DNA from: Saururus chinensis
Taxonomy: Eukaryota; Streptophyta; Magnoliopsida; Piperales; Saururaceae
Direction of reading: 5' to 3'
DNA length: 64,000 bases
Assembly (NCBI GenBank): GCA_035235625.1
Contig: CP141140.1
Coordinates: forward strand, 15,334,685 to 15,398,684
Below the pieces are notes generated by a model that was not told the DNA's origin, made no database searches, and was given only the letters and a program-made list of their open reading frames with translations. How positions within the stretch are numbered: the stretch's first letter is position 1; each line of letters begins with the position of its first letter. Positions 24,256 through 38,446 of the stretch are shown here, in pieces. A program made the position numbers and the translations under genes.

Positions 24256-24789
24256 AGTCTCAAATACTGATAATGGACTGAAAAAAAAAAGAATGTAGTG
24301 TTATACCGATTATTTTCAACAAAAACAAAAACATGGGTACAAGATAATGGTTGGAGATGCTAATTACTAGTTGTAATTCACTATAAAAATGCACATAAAA
24401 ATAGAGAAATCTGTGTGAAATTGGGGATTAGATCTTCCCCTGAGAACATTCTGAGATGAGAACTAAGATTAAGTCCTGTGGTCATTCAAGGTATATTGCC
24501 ATTTCAAATGGTCCAAATAGTATTAGTATTGATACCCAAAAGGCTATCTACTTTTAGAAGTCCTGGCACAATAAGAACATTAGTAGAAGTTCATATACAC
24601 CCTCTGTCCCATATTAATAGCTCCATTTGGAAAAATAGTGATTCTTATTGAATGGTGGGACCCAGGCTAAGACAGTGAATGATGAAATGACACTACAATT
24701 TCTGATGTCACACAAGACTAACATTTTGATGAATGCAAACTATAAAGTGAAATGAGTTAAAGGTTTTAAGTCAAACAAGAAGAAATGAA
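24256..24789. other. Non-coding gap between captured fragments
   Basis: No coding similarity was seen. Near 24601 the phrase CCCTCTGTCCCATATTAATAG resembles a Stowaway-like MITE end; the matching right arm was not found, so only a remnant can be claimed. Confidence 0.4.
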
Positions 24790-25434
24790 GCCTCAAGTAC
24801 CTATATAACTGCAACACCAGCAACATCACCAAAGAGAATACAACTACCTCTATTTGTCCAATCTACTTAACTGGAAAGTGTATTTGCCCCAACTACTATA
24901 ACATTTCTATAGCCAAGTCCTGTAATATTTAAATAAGAATTCATTACAGTATAATAAACAATTGAGGAACAAACACGGATCTATAAGTGGAGCGGCAGCT
25001 TGGTTACCTCCAATATAACCTGTAGCAAACAGAAGACATGCGAGGAAGCCATTACATGCAGCTCTTAGATCAATTGACATAAGATTACTCGTACATCCTA
25101 GTGCTCTCTAAATCTGATACAACAAAACATCCTGGAGTAAGTATTCAATGGTAGGTTCAAAATCTGCCCACAATTTTAACTCCTAGAATTATAGCTTTAC
25201 TGTAGGTAAAAGATCTAAACTTAAGATAGAACTGTAGGTGTCTACAATAGACCTAATATCAATTATGCATTTTCTTGGTACACATTGCTAACATTTGAAA
25301 CCAAATAAAAACATCATAAAATAGATGCAAAAGTACATACTAGAAAGAATTCTACAATTACGAATTCTGGTGCGGGTAGAAATCCATTCATCGGAAGTTT
25401 CAACAATTTGCGCAAAACTTTCAAATTCTTTGAA
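24790..25434 (-). pseudogene. 3-oxoacyl-ACP synthase III (KAS III) fragment with introns
   Basis: Three minus-strand exon remnants appear in the right order. The first is FAQIVETSDEWISTRTRIRN at about 25420-25340, ending in ILS before a GTATGT donor. The second is at about 25115-25007, with SIDLRAACNGFLACLL covering the active-site cysteine region (normally ACSGF). The third is at about 24870-24792, with VDWTNRGSCILFGDVAG followed by a stop. In plants KAS III is the plastid enzyme that starts fatty-acid synthesis by condensing acetyl-CoA with malonyl-ACP. Here the transit peptide and the C-terminal His/Asn region are missing, so no enzyme can result. The kept introns show capture or duplication at DNA level. 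It is fused in frame to the RING remnant upstream. Confidence 0.8.
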
Positions 25435-25647
25435 AGGTACTGGGAGAAGGGGACTACCTTGACTAGCGGGGTGGAGATGGGAGTCAAGAGGGGGGAGGTC
25501 CGACAGATGGGCAGGAGGCTTTGAGGCAGAGCCAGGCATCCACACAAAAAGGTGGAAGTAATGATGGCAATTGGGCAGCATCCAGAGCATCTCCCCCTCC
25601 TTGTAATCGCTGAGGCAAATGGAGCATACAGTATCAGAGTTCACCAT
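25435..25647 (-). pseudogene. RING-H2 (ATL-like) ubiquitin ligase fragment
   Basis: The minus-strand frame from 25647 begins SDTVCSICLSDYKEGEMLWMLP then NCHHYFHLF, the first half of a RING-H2 finger (C-x2-C and C-x-H spacing). The second half continues in the next frame (CGCLALPQSLLPICRTSPL), so a one-base shift has broken the finger. The Pro/Ser-rich tail LLTPISTPLVKVVPFSQ resembles ATL-family E3 ligases. No transmembrane segment precedes it. It reads without a stop into the KAS III remnant, giving a chimeric open frame of 119 aa that is most likely fortuitous. Confidence 0.75.
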
Positions 25648-25867
25648 GGGACGGTCTTGGGAAGACTGGGAAAATGGGAACTTGGGTAAGAGTTGATGAC
25701 CGCCTAGAACATCCCTTGCACGGCGGGTCGTCGCCCTTATCGTCTTCCTGATTAAGCATATGGACTTCTAAAAGCTTAAAAAATAAATCTGGTTCATTAA
25801 CTATGTAATTTTATTAAAACTTTTCTATAAACAAAATGTCATACTATAGAAAGAGCTCATACAAATT

Positions 25868-26030
25868 ATTGCCAAACCAGATTAACTCAAGGCATCATGT
25901 GAACAAATGATATGACAAAACGTCAAAATGAGAACAAATGATATGACAAAACACTAAAATCTAAACTTTCATGATGCCAAACCAGATTAGCTCAAGGCAT
26001 GAGAACAAATGATATGAAAAAACACTAAAA
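25868..26030. repeat. Imperfect direct repeats
   Basis: Phrases built on GCCAAACCAGATTA(A/G)CTCAAGGCAT and GAACAAATGATATGA(C/A)AAAAC are each repeated two to three times. They look like local duplications in non-coding DNA. Confidence 0.75.
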
Positions 26031-27229
<1,199 letters not shown>

Positions 27230-27414
27230 ATTAAAAAATATATTTCATAAGTATATAATTGCATTGTATATATTCTATGTGTCTCATTTTAATAGTTTAT
27301 TTTGAAAATACAAATAAGGCTATTAATTTGAAATAGATGAAGTATATGAAAATTAAGCTCAACTTGACCTATGAGTAGAGTTCAATTTAGTTCAAGAATA
27401 GAGAGCTCTTCTTA

Positions 27415-27960
27415 GGGGTCGTTTGGGTACTGAATTTTTGGAAGATTCAGTTGATTCAGCCTCAATTAAGGCTTAAATTATTAGAATCATGTTTGTGTGT
27501 AGAAGCTGTGCAAAATTAAAAATTCAACTCTAAAGTTGATTTAGGTTGTTTTAAGCCTAAATCGCTTCAGTTGATTCAGTCTCCTACTCCTCATTTTAAA
27601 AATTACAGATTCTATTATTTTTCAACAGTGATCTCCTATATCGATTTGAGCCTCAAGAAATGTGCCATATAGGTAGGACCCACTTTGAAAGTTCTAAATT
27701 ACCTACCTTTGTTGGGTCTTGTTTGATAGAACTCGAATTTAGAAGTGTAATGATATCAAGAACGTGCATATCCGAGTTCGAGAGAGAGAGAGTTATATTA
27801 ATTTAAAGTTTTAAAATTGGGTTTGACACGACATATGAATTTATTCTAACATTCTATTACCAAACGTAATTCACATTCGGCGAAGAATTTTTAGAATTAA
27901 TTTAGCACTAAATTAATTCAGTTCCTAACATCTCAATGCTTTCTTAGTGAAATGCAAAGT
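27415..27960. repeat. Dispersed repeat, copy 1
   Basis: Shares ordered blocks with 47290-47715, among them ATTATTAGAATCATG/ATTATTAAAATTATA, TTTAAAAATTACAGATTCTATTAT/TTTAAAAATTATAAATTCTATTAT and TTATATTAATTTAAA(G/A)TTTTAAAATT. It begins GGGGTCGTTTGGGTACTGAA, a terminus-like phrase, but I could not fix both ends or a target duplication. Non-coding. Confidence 0.6.
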
Positions 27961-28480
27961 ACGATTCACCCTAAAGATTGTTTGTTGTACGCTATATCCT
28001 ACTATGGTACAAGTAACGTGGGCATGGGGCCTTCCACGTGTGATCCTTGTGCATTACGGAGAGCATACGATGTGACATTATTTTCTCTCTAAATAGATGA
28101 GGACTTCTATTTTCATTTATGTTTGATACCAAATTTGTTGTGCTACTCTTTGGACATTACATTTGCATCATAAGAGTTGGCCAAATCAGCCGGGTCGATC
28201 CCACTAGGCCGGTTCTTGGTTACCAAGTTCAGAAAATTATTGTCATAAATAAATATACTTTTTCTATCTTAAATTAATAGCTTAATTTGAGAAGAAAAAT
28301 TATTTTATATTAATAGTTTTATTTTATTTAATTTGATTTGTTAAATACTTAAAAAAGAGTATCATAAACTTATTTTTCTTTCTCTTAGATGTGTGTTTTA
28401 CCATTCAATAAAAATTATAATTTTTTCAACAATCTTCTACAAAATTTTGCATATGAAGTAAGGTTAAGAAACTAATAATA

Positions 28481-28630
28481 ATATTCCCACAATAAAAATA
28501 CTCACAAAAACTTACACAAGAGTTTTGATTGGACTTCAAAATTAGGCCTCACACATAATTCACATGGGCTCATTTATTTAGACCAACTTATAAATAAATT
28601 ATTAATGTATGGTTTTTATATTAAAATATC
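28481..28630. mobile_element. MITE family A, copy 1
   Basis: The left end ATATTCCCACAATAAAAATACTCAC and the inward-read right end GATATTTTAATATAAAAACC are related inverted repeats. Internal words ACTTACACAAGAGTTTTGATT and TTCACATGGGCTCA recur in the copies at 29473, 43022 and 44161. Confidence 0.65.
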
Positions 28631-29472
28631 ATTTTTCTTAAAAAACATAGGGCGTTTTGTAAAGCCAACAAGGGTAGCAACTAAAGTTAAATTAGCATAG
28701 GAGATAACAAAGTTGTTGATTGTATTTTTAGTACATATATACGCCATTTATTTCACATTAATATTTTTAAATATTTTTTTAAAATAATCTCAACTTAATT
28801 AATTTTAAAAAACTAAATAAAACTATAAGGTAGGATGAAGAGAATATTACAAAGTAAAAAAAATAGTATCCAATCACTTAAATACTTTGATCAAGTTGAG
28901 TTTGCTACAAAATAGAAAATGATATATAAAATAAAAAATAATATTTCTATTTCAGTGTACTTAAAAACTTATTCTAACGTCTGATTAGATAGAAATAAGT
29001 AAATATTACTCTTGCCAGATATGACTCACTTCATTATCCTAACAAGCTGAACATTCAAACTTCTATTTTTAATGTCGTTTCGTCTAAACCATCTGTCCAA
29101 TTACCGAGTTTTCTTCCACCGCAAAAACAAATCCACTGTCAATTCAAAGGCACGAGGCCAACAGCCGATTCTCGTCCAATGGTTCCACTTGCCGCTGAGC
29201 TCATGTAAAATTATCAACTCGCACCACCATATGCGGATAAGGCTGGACCATATCACACCCAAAAAGCACCAACCGGCCTTGTTTTTCTTAAACGCATTAT
29301 GATAGTCGTTGTCCAAATTGAGCTCATGACTCATCACACATGAGGGCCTCAAAATTTTGGCCCACGGGAGAAGACTCCTTTTATCTCAAACGAAGACGAA
29401 GGTGTCCCACCCCTTTCACATGACTTCGTATAAGTGACTAAAGTGAGTTCCTAACCGCTTTTTTTTGGAAAA

Positions 29473-29626
29473 TAATATTTTATATAAAAATTACACATTA
29501 AAAACTTACACGGTTTTAATTTGTTTAGATAAATAAGCTCGTATGTACTTTATGTTGGGCCCACTTATAAAGTCTAGATAAGTACTCTTGTATAAATTTT
29601 ATATGTATTTTTGTTATTAGAATATC
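29473..29626. mobile_element. MITE family A, copy 2
   Basis: TAATATTTTATATAAAAATTACAC on the left and, inward from the right, GATATTCTAATAACAAAAATAC, with AAAACTTACACGG and AAATAAGCTCGTATG inside. Same organisation as the copy at 28481. Confidence 0.6.
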
Positions 29627-29849
29627 ACTATCCCCTTTTTTTCTTCTTATTATAAGTAAAAAAAGGCTCAAAACAGTCGGTTGTCGCCTTGTCGGTACTG
29701 ATAATGAATAAATTCCGTGTGGGCCCAATTTCTGAGTGTGTGCTGATCTGGAAATTTCTCTATTCACTTTTTTTTACACCCCTGTCATTCACCCACTAGG
29801 GAAAAAGATTATCCACGTCCATCCAGCAACTCCAACCGTTGCTCCTACT

Positions 29850-29975
29850 TCAAGATAATACATATCGTTTGTCCCACATTCATAATTCTATGTGATATTT
29901 TAAAATAAATTAATTAGTTTATTTTAAAAATCAAATAGAGCTACTTATGTGAGACTGAGGGATGATATCAATACC
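29850..29975. mobile_element. Stowaway-like foldback remnant
   Basis: GTTTGTCCCACATTCATAATTCTATG on the left and ATAGAGCTACTTATGTGAGACTGAGGGAT on the right are imperfect inverted copies around an AT-rich centre. The ends are too mutated to prove a TA target. Confidence 0.5.
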
Positions 29976-30374
29976 TAGCATTGTATCACAATTACTTTCA
30001 AATTAGGGTCTAGGGTTTATTTAATTACCCTAATTCGAATGGGCACGAACATTAGATATCAAACAACTTGAAAAGTACCCCAAAAGTTGCTTATGGTCTA
30101 GCTTTTGGGATTCAGCGTCTGTTTGTTTTGTTTGAATTCGAATATGAAAAACTAATCTGAAACGTATTGGAAACCAACTATCTAAATTTCACTTTGAATC
30201 CGAATTTGATTCTAAATATGAATAAATTTATTTTTTTTAAAATTTAAATTATTATTTTTATATATTTAAAATATATAAAAGTGATCAAGAGAATATCAAA
30301 AGTGATCTATCAATCTATGGTCACATCCTTCATCTATCACAAAATAGTACAACATAAAATAAATTATCATGAAC

Positions 30375-30540
30375 ATGGAAGGCTGTATCGATACGGCCCT
30401 GTATCGACTGATATATACCCATATCGGTGGAGACCAATATGGGTACGGGGTGGTATGCCCCATACCAAATATTGATATATATCGGTCATATCGTATCGAT
30501 ACGGTTGACATATATCGATACGCTATTTAAAAAAATTAAT
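30375..30540. repeat. Palindromic TATCGATACG-rich repeat
   Basis: GTATCGATACGG, TATATCGATACG and CATATCGG/CCAATATGGG words occur repeatedly in both orientations, so the stretch can fold extensively. Similar words occur near 1150-1250 and 30960-31030. It is probably a terminal part of a repeat family that I cannot name. Confidence 0.55.
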
Positions 30541-33100
30541 TTTTTTCTTAAAAACAAAAACACAATTCAAACCCAACTTTTTTGAAAATTTAAGTTTTTA
30601 TTATATTAAAAATAATATTTTTAAAGTTGTATAAGATCAAGGTCCATACAATTTACATAATTATTTTTTTACATATAATTCTCCACAAATATGTATTTAT
30701 TTAAATATATAATTATGACTCATATTAAATATATTATTTATTTTTAAAATAAATTAATTTTAGAGCACTTAATATGGGAAAGAAGGAGTAATAATTTATA
30801 TGAGACGGAGAACATAGTAGTGTATGGTTATAAATAAATTAATTTTAGAATATTCGTATCAGTTGATATGATATTCTATGGTCTTATTATACTCTAAAAT
30901 AAGTATTATAATAATATATTATTAATTATAATATTTTTTTATATTTATAAAAGGGTTTATACCCATTTCGGCATTTACCAAGTGTATCATCGGCGCGTAC
31001 CCGTATCTATAATCATCAATACTGTCATTTATATTGATACTACCTTCTATAATCATGAGTCACACCCTCTATCTACCACACAACGTCCTCCGTATCTACC
31101 ACACAACATCCGCCGTAAAATACTACAAAACAACACTGACCAAAAATAAAAAAAGGACTAAAAGTTGCAATCTTTCTGTGATCATAGAAGCAGTTGAAAA
31201 GATAATGGGTGGAAAACATTGAACTCGAGTACCCAGATGCAGCAACAACAAATAAACAAAAAAATAACTTATTTTATCCCAATGAAAGAGCAACCCATCT
31301 TTGCAGTATGAAGGGACACCTTCCATGTATAAACAAAAACCAAATACATGTTGAAATCATGTACAGTAGACATACAAATAATCAAAATACCTTACTATTA
31401 TTGACCCCCTTCACTGTTGATGGTGATGTTAATTGTTAAGTGTAACCAAATTGCCCATGACCTAACAACTTGCGGCCCGATAAGAGAATTTCTCCTTGAA
31501 ATCCTTGTCACACCCGAAATCCGTTCTCTTCCCATGCGGGATTGGCCTGTGGGCACCCTTGCGATGGGCAAGGACCGTGTCGCAAGGACAAACTCTAGGG
31601 TGAGAAGCTGTCTAACCCCTTTGCCAACCGATCACCACCTGGGTGGCTGGCTTCTATTATTGATTCTTCTTCAGACTCAAATGTGGGTCTATGCCAATTG
31701 TTTCAGAGCAACAAGACGTAGTGTTCGTGACAATACTAAGGTACATACCTGTGCTTATATGTATTGCACACATAGTATACATGTGTTATGGTGCGACATA
31801 TAAGGAAATGTGTACACCTAAATATGTTTCATGAACATTACACCTTGCTGCTTTGTGACATGGCACCCGGAGGAGACCCCAATGACATCAGATTCAGAGG
31901 CACAGGCTCATGGTCGGTGGGTGGAGAGCGCGAGGTGAGGGAAGATGGGTTTGCGGAAAATAACCATGAAATGGTAAAGGGGAGAGGATTGCATGGTGGG
32001 AGTCCCCCTCCCTAATTAACCACATGGGACAAGTAGTTGCTGCGAGGCCGTTGTTGGAGGAGCTGAAGCAGGTGCAGGGAAAGGGGATGTTGAAGGTCTA
32101 CCCGATGTCGAGGGTAGCAGGGTTGGAGACGCCATTAGAGTATGCAATTTGGCAAAATAAGATGAGGTTAGAGTAGATTAAGGTACTGGTGATGGAGGTG
32201 AGGGTGTTGGAGGCGCGGGTGCCGAAGATGGCGAGGGACTTACGGATGCTGTCGCGACAAGAGTAGGAGGGGAGAGATGGCGTACATGTTGGCAAGGGTG
32301 GAAGAGGGTCACCATGGGAGGAGAAGCTAAAGAGGTGAGAGGAGGCAGGGTGGGAGAGAGTTGGGTGATTGAAGATTTGGGTTCAAAGGCATTCAAATAG
32401 GATAATAGATTTGACTCCTCAGATTACTTAAGACATAAAATCTATTTTCTAATCTGATTCAGTGAATGAATAAGTTAAAAACAAACACTCTAAAAAAACC
32501 GGGGTTATGGCTAACTTTTCAGTGACTTAATTCACATCTGAATCAGACTTAACAAATGGACCTTAAAACTTGCTAAACGTTTTTGCAGTCTATGCAACTC
32601 GGACCTAGTATCCTTTTACGAATAGAACAGAGATGATCCATTTGCCAGCTTCAACATACCAGCTTTTCCGGTGTGGTTGACTGTACTTTTGTGTTTACGG
32701 TGTCCTTGGCTCCTCGCAGCTTTGTGTACTATCTGTATAACGGGGGATCTTTATGGGCCTCCTTATGTACTTCACCCGTGTTCAATAGATACTAAAAGTT
32801 TGATGGTGGAAAAGAAAAAAAGAGTTAATTATTTATAACCACAAAACAAACTGGTGCAAGGATGGTCATCTTCCAGGAAAGTACATGTTGAGAGCTGTTA
32901 ATTTTTTAAATCAACAGCACATACTCTAAGTACACATTAATGTTATTACAGAGTGTTCACTGTCGAATTAACGGTTTCTAAATAATACTAGGCTCGTTGT
33001 AACGTAAGATAGGAGCATTGGGTGGCCCAATGAAATAGACCTCGTTCTAGCTCTGGGGAGGCAGGCCCACCGCGACAAAGTAGGGAAATGTAGCTAGCTC
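30541..33100. other. Intergenic DNA before the 14-3-3 gene
   Basis: AT-rich to about 31500, where TGTCACACCCGAAATCCG, a phrase typical of gypsy-type LTR starts, begins a GC-richer remnant that fades by about 31700. 31860-32400 is purine-rich and non-coding as far as I can tell. 32600-33100 should include upstream control sequence of the 14-3-3 gene. No intact gene was seen. Confidence 0.45.
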
Positions 33101-33293
33101 ATGGGCCGTGGCCCGCCACCGCCACCACTTGGCAAAGTCAAAAGGGAAATGAGGAGTCAGGAATCACTCCGCATTCCACGAGAGGAAAGGAAGAAGAGAA
33201 AAGGGGGCGTCGTGCGTGCCTTCTCCTCGTCCGCTTTCTTCCTTCCCCTTTCGGTTTCGAGGCGAGCAAAGAGAAGAAGCAGCCGACCCGCAG

Positions 33294-33309
33294 AAACCCT
33301 AACCCTAAT
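33294..33309 (+). promoter_or_regulatory. Telobox-like element in the 5' leader of the 14-3-3 gene
   Basis: AAACCCTAACCCTAAT lies 10 bp before the start codon. AAACCCTA teloboxes are common near the starts of plant genes for translation and growth functions. Whether it works here is an inference. Confidence 0.55.
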
Positions 33310-33318
33310 CGTCTGAGG

Positions 33319-35063
<1,745 letters not shown>

Positions 35064-36809
35064 ACGTAGTATCACCAGAGGATCTTGGTACCCTCTTGGG
35101 TCCACATTGCCCGACTTTCCAGACTGACTGTTCTTCTTGTTCTCAGCTGCTTGTGAGTTTCAGAAGTTCAGTTGATACACAATATACCCAACCTTGGTGC
35201 TGAGTTCTTTAAAATTGTTCTACTATTTTTTATGTTTTTTTTCTCCTCTTGATGCGCTGAAGTTTGAAGATCTGTTTGCATTCTGTTGTTTGAACAGCTT
35301 CCTCCTTTTTTTGGGTTCTAAAACTGTTCTCTTCTCTTTGCTCTTAGATCTTATAAGCTTTCATGGTTTCTTTGCTGTGTAACGGCAATGGATTGCCGCT
35401 GGTAAAATTTGGGCGCATCAGCCTTTTATATTTATGCTGTATGTTGCCATATGAATATATTATTGTATTCCGTGGTGTTAAACCATCAACCTTTATGAAA
35501 ATGTAGCCGCTTTATTTTTGCATTTAACTTAGAACATGGTGAAAATCTTCCTTTCACCATGCCTAAGGAACGCCCGAAGATTGTTTATTTTTCAGATTGA
35601 TTGCAAGTTTATTAGTATATGTTAGTGTCAAATGTTCATTAGTGTGTTCCGTCCGTCGATCTCATGGATGAATAATCTTAGGTTTACTTTACGTTGGGCT
35701 CACAGCGAGTGGGAAGCGTTAAAAACTTTTCTACACTTAGAAGTGGGTGTGATTTTTTTGTATACGCCCATGCGTATAAGAAACTTTTCTACGACACTTT
35801 ATGCTAGCGTTCAGTGAATGGTGTGGGCGGTGATTTTTTTGTTTGGTACAATAGGTCTTTTGCATTTTTACTAGACTCGAAGTCGTATATGCTAATTTTG
35901 TGCGAGTATTGTTAATTTGTTATGGGACGGAGTGAATGGCCTGTCACCTGTGCCCTGTGGGCCCCACTTCCTGCCCGCTATTCTGCCGGCCGTCAGCCGT
36001 CCATCTTTTTTCTTATACGCCTTTTGATGCTTCTGTCGGTGTCACAGCTGTGATGCCTAACATGTTCTATGTCGGACGCCGGCTTTTGCTTTTGTTCTCT
36101 TCTTCTCCGCCACATTTGAAGGGGTAGCGATTGGTTCTATAGGGATTGGTTCTTGTAGCCACATCACCCCACGCATATTATCTCCCTTTCTTCCACTCGA
36201 TGGCCGTACTCACTTGTACATTTCGTCTCCCCTCCTACCCCACATCCTACAAATTAGGGGGCGGGTTTTGTGGTTCTTCCCTAGTTACCACCCCCTCCCT
36301 TCGGTCCCGGATTTGCCCCCAAATTAGTACCCAGCCCTCCCCATATAGGCTCCGATCATAAAATAACTTGTTTATGTTTTTTCCATTAACTCTTTAAAAA
36401 TAACCTACTTTAAGGAACATAGTGATATATTACATCTTGATTCGTGTTAAACATGCTAAGTTGGTACCCTATTACTACCTAATATTTTCTCCCTCCTAAC
36501 CCCAGTTCCCTGCAAAATAGGGAGCTTAAGTTTTTGGCTTAACCCAGCCCCGACCCCCTCCCTTCTTCTTGAACTGGGCTCCACCTCCAAAACTGGTTGT
36601 GAGCTCTCCAAGTTGGGTTCCCGTATCTCCTCTAGTTTCAGGAGCTCGAGCTCCTAGTTCTTCCCCGGCCAAGCTCCTATACTTCCTTCCCTCAATTATC
36701 ATTCCGACTAAAGATCCAGTGACCATCCCTGGCTCTGCCCAGACCCGTAAGTGTTGCCATTATGCTTGCTTGCCTTTCGACTAAATAATTTGGTCAGGAT
36801 GAGCGTGGA
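35064..36809. other. 14-3-3 3' UTR and intergenic DNA
   Basis: The T-rich stretch to roughly 35480 probably holds the 3' UTR. 35695-35850 has a duplicated phrase (AACTTTTCTAC and GTGATTTTTTTGT each occur twice). 35930-36760 is CT-rich with short open frames that match nothing I recognise. Confidence 0.45.
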
Positions 36810-36814
36810 GGTGT

Positions 36815-37341
36815 TGTTGTTTTTGACGCGATATAAAAGTAGTTTCAGGTTAAGCCGTTCAAACGCCCTGACTCCCGATCGATCGCCCCAATCGAACGGA
36901 CTAACGAATTTTGGAAAAATAAAACAGTCGCAATGATTTGCGCGACGGGAATTAATTGAGGCGTCTCGGCTTCGTTTTAAATAGAACGGAAAACATTGAC
37001 GAACAGGAGTTTTACAGAGGCAAAAACAGAGAACCCTTTTTCTAAATTTCACCGATCCTTTCTCTGGTTTTCTGAGAGGAAATTCCTGAAAATCTCTCTC
37101 TCCATTCACTCTTGATTTCTGAGTTCTACACTGAGCAGTGGATTCTTCCCTGATTGAGTTCCTGCCTGTCTGAGTGAAAGTGCACCTTCAGACGGGCTGT
37201 GTGGTTCGTTGTATCTCGAGAACGGAACGCTCTGGAACGCCTGTGCATGGAGGGCGGCGTATCTGTTTAAAGGTCAGCGAGTATCGCGCCTCGAACCTGG
37301 TTCATAAAATTCCCTTCTTTCTGGTTTTTTATATTATAGAC

Positions 37342-37374
<33 letters not shown>

Positions 37375-37454
37375 TTGTATTTATGTGGAATGATTTGTAT
37401 GTTTTTGTGATTTCTATATTCAATCTGCATGATAATTTTGTAGTAACCCTAACA
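36815..37454 (+). repeat. 5' LTR of the copia element (640 bp)
   Basis: TGTTGTTTTTGACGCGATATAAAAG to GTAACCCTAACA. It has a TATAAAAG candidate TATA box near 36829, the palindrome CGATCGATCG near 36887, and an AT run of about 27 bp near 37342. Confidence 0.93.
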
Positions 37455-37498
37455 ATCTTGAAACAGATATCGTTTGATTGTGTTGATTGAATACTGCA

Positions 37499-38420
37499 AT
37501 GGGTATAGACAAATCATTAAAACCTGAATGACAAGACTGTTTCTTCTGAATCTGACAAGACGGCTAGCTCGTCTGAAATTGGGATTGATAAGACTCAAGA
37601 AAGTGAGAAATTCAAACAAAATGATGAACTATGCCATGGTCAAATTCTTAGTGTTTTAAGCAATGAACTGTATGATTTGCATGTGAACACAAAAACTGCT
37701 AAAGAATTATGGGATACCCTAGAAAAGAAATTTGGAAAAGAGCATGAAGGGGAAGAAAAATATGTTGTGGGAGAATATTTTGACTATAAGATGGTTGATA
37801 ACAAATTTGTTAGAGACCAGGTAGTTGAAATACAGAATTTGGTAGCTAAGATTATTGAGAAAGACATTCCCGTTGACGAGAGGCTCCAAGTTCCTGCTCT
37901 CATTGACAAACTACCACCCTTATGGCAGGATTTTCAAATTACCTTGAAGCACAAGAGGGACGCCATGTCCGTTGATGACTTGATAGTGGCTATTCAAATT
38001 GAAGAGAAGCATAGGGGTAAGATTAAAGTCTTGCAAGGTACTTCTTTGTAGCCAATGAGAGTGCTCAAGCTAATGTTGTGGAAGAAAAACCCAAGTTTTT
38101 TAGTAATAAGAAGAAGAACAAGAAGTCTAAAAATCAGTCTCTCAAACCTGGTTCAAATATCCAAAAGGACAAGAAGTTGAAAATTTGCTGGGTCTGTGGG
38201 AAACCTGGACATTTTGCAAACAAGTGCAAAGAGAAGAAAGGTCAGGACTAGAGTCATGGTGGGGCTGCATCTTCTGCTCAGGCTAATGTGGTTACTTCAG
38301 ATGACAGGTTAGTAATAACTAAATCTGAAATTAACTTGGCATGTGAACCTACTGATTGGTGAGTTGATACAGGAGCTATTGTTCACATCGGTGTTGATGT
38401 TTCTTCTTTTTCTTTCTATC
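37499..38420 (+). pseudogene. copia gag and protease region
   Basis: Gag of the UBN2 type is open at 37677-38051 (AKELWDTLEKKFGKEHEGEE, then LPPLWQDFQITLKHKRDAM). A CCHC zinc knuckle ICWVCGKPGHFANKC lies near 38181. The protease start is VDTGAIVHI near 38363, where the Trp normally before it is a TGA stop (38360-38362). A TAG stop follows the knuckle at 38249, and the frame also shifts near 38050. Confidence 0.85.
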
Positions 38421-38446
38421 AGGAAGTAAAGGATAGGACAGTAACG

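Noticed and set aside
30365-30540. CRISPR-like appearance of repeated palindromes
   Set aside because: Repeats are irregular in length and spacing, and the window is clearly plant nuclear DNA.
33294-33309. Interstitial telomere repeat
   Set aside because: Only about two units of CCCTAAA-type sequence; a telobox in a gene leader is the simpler reading.
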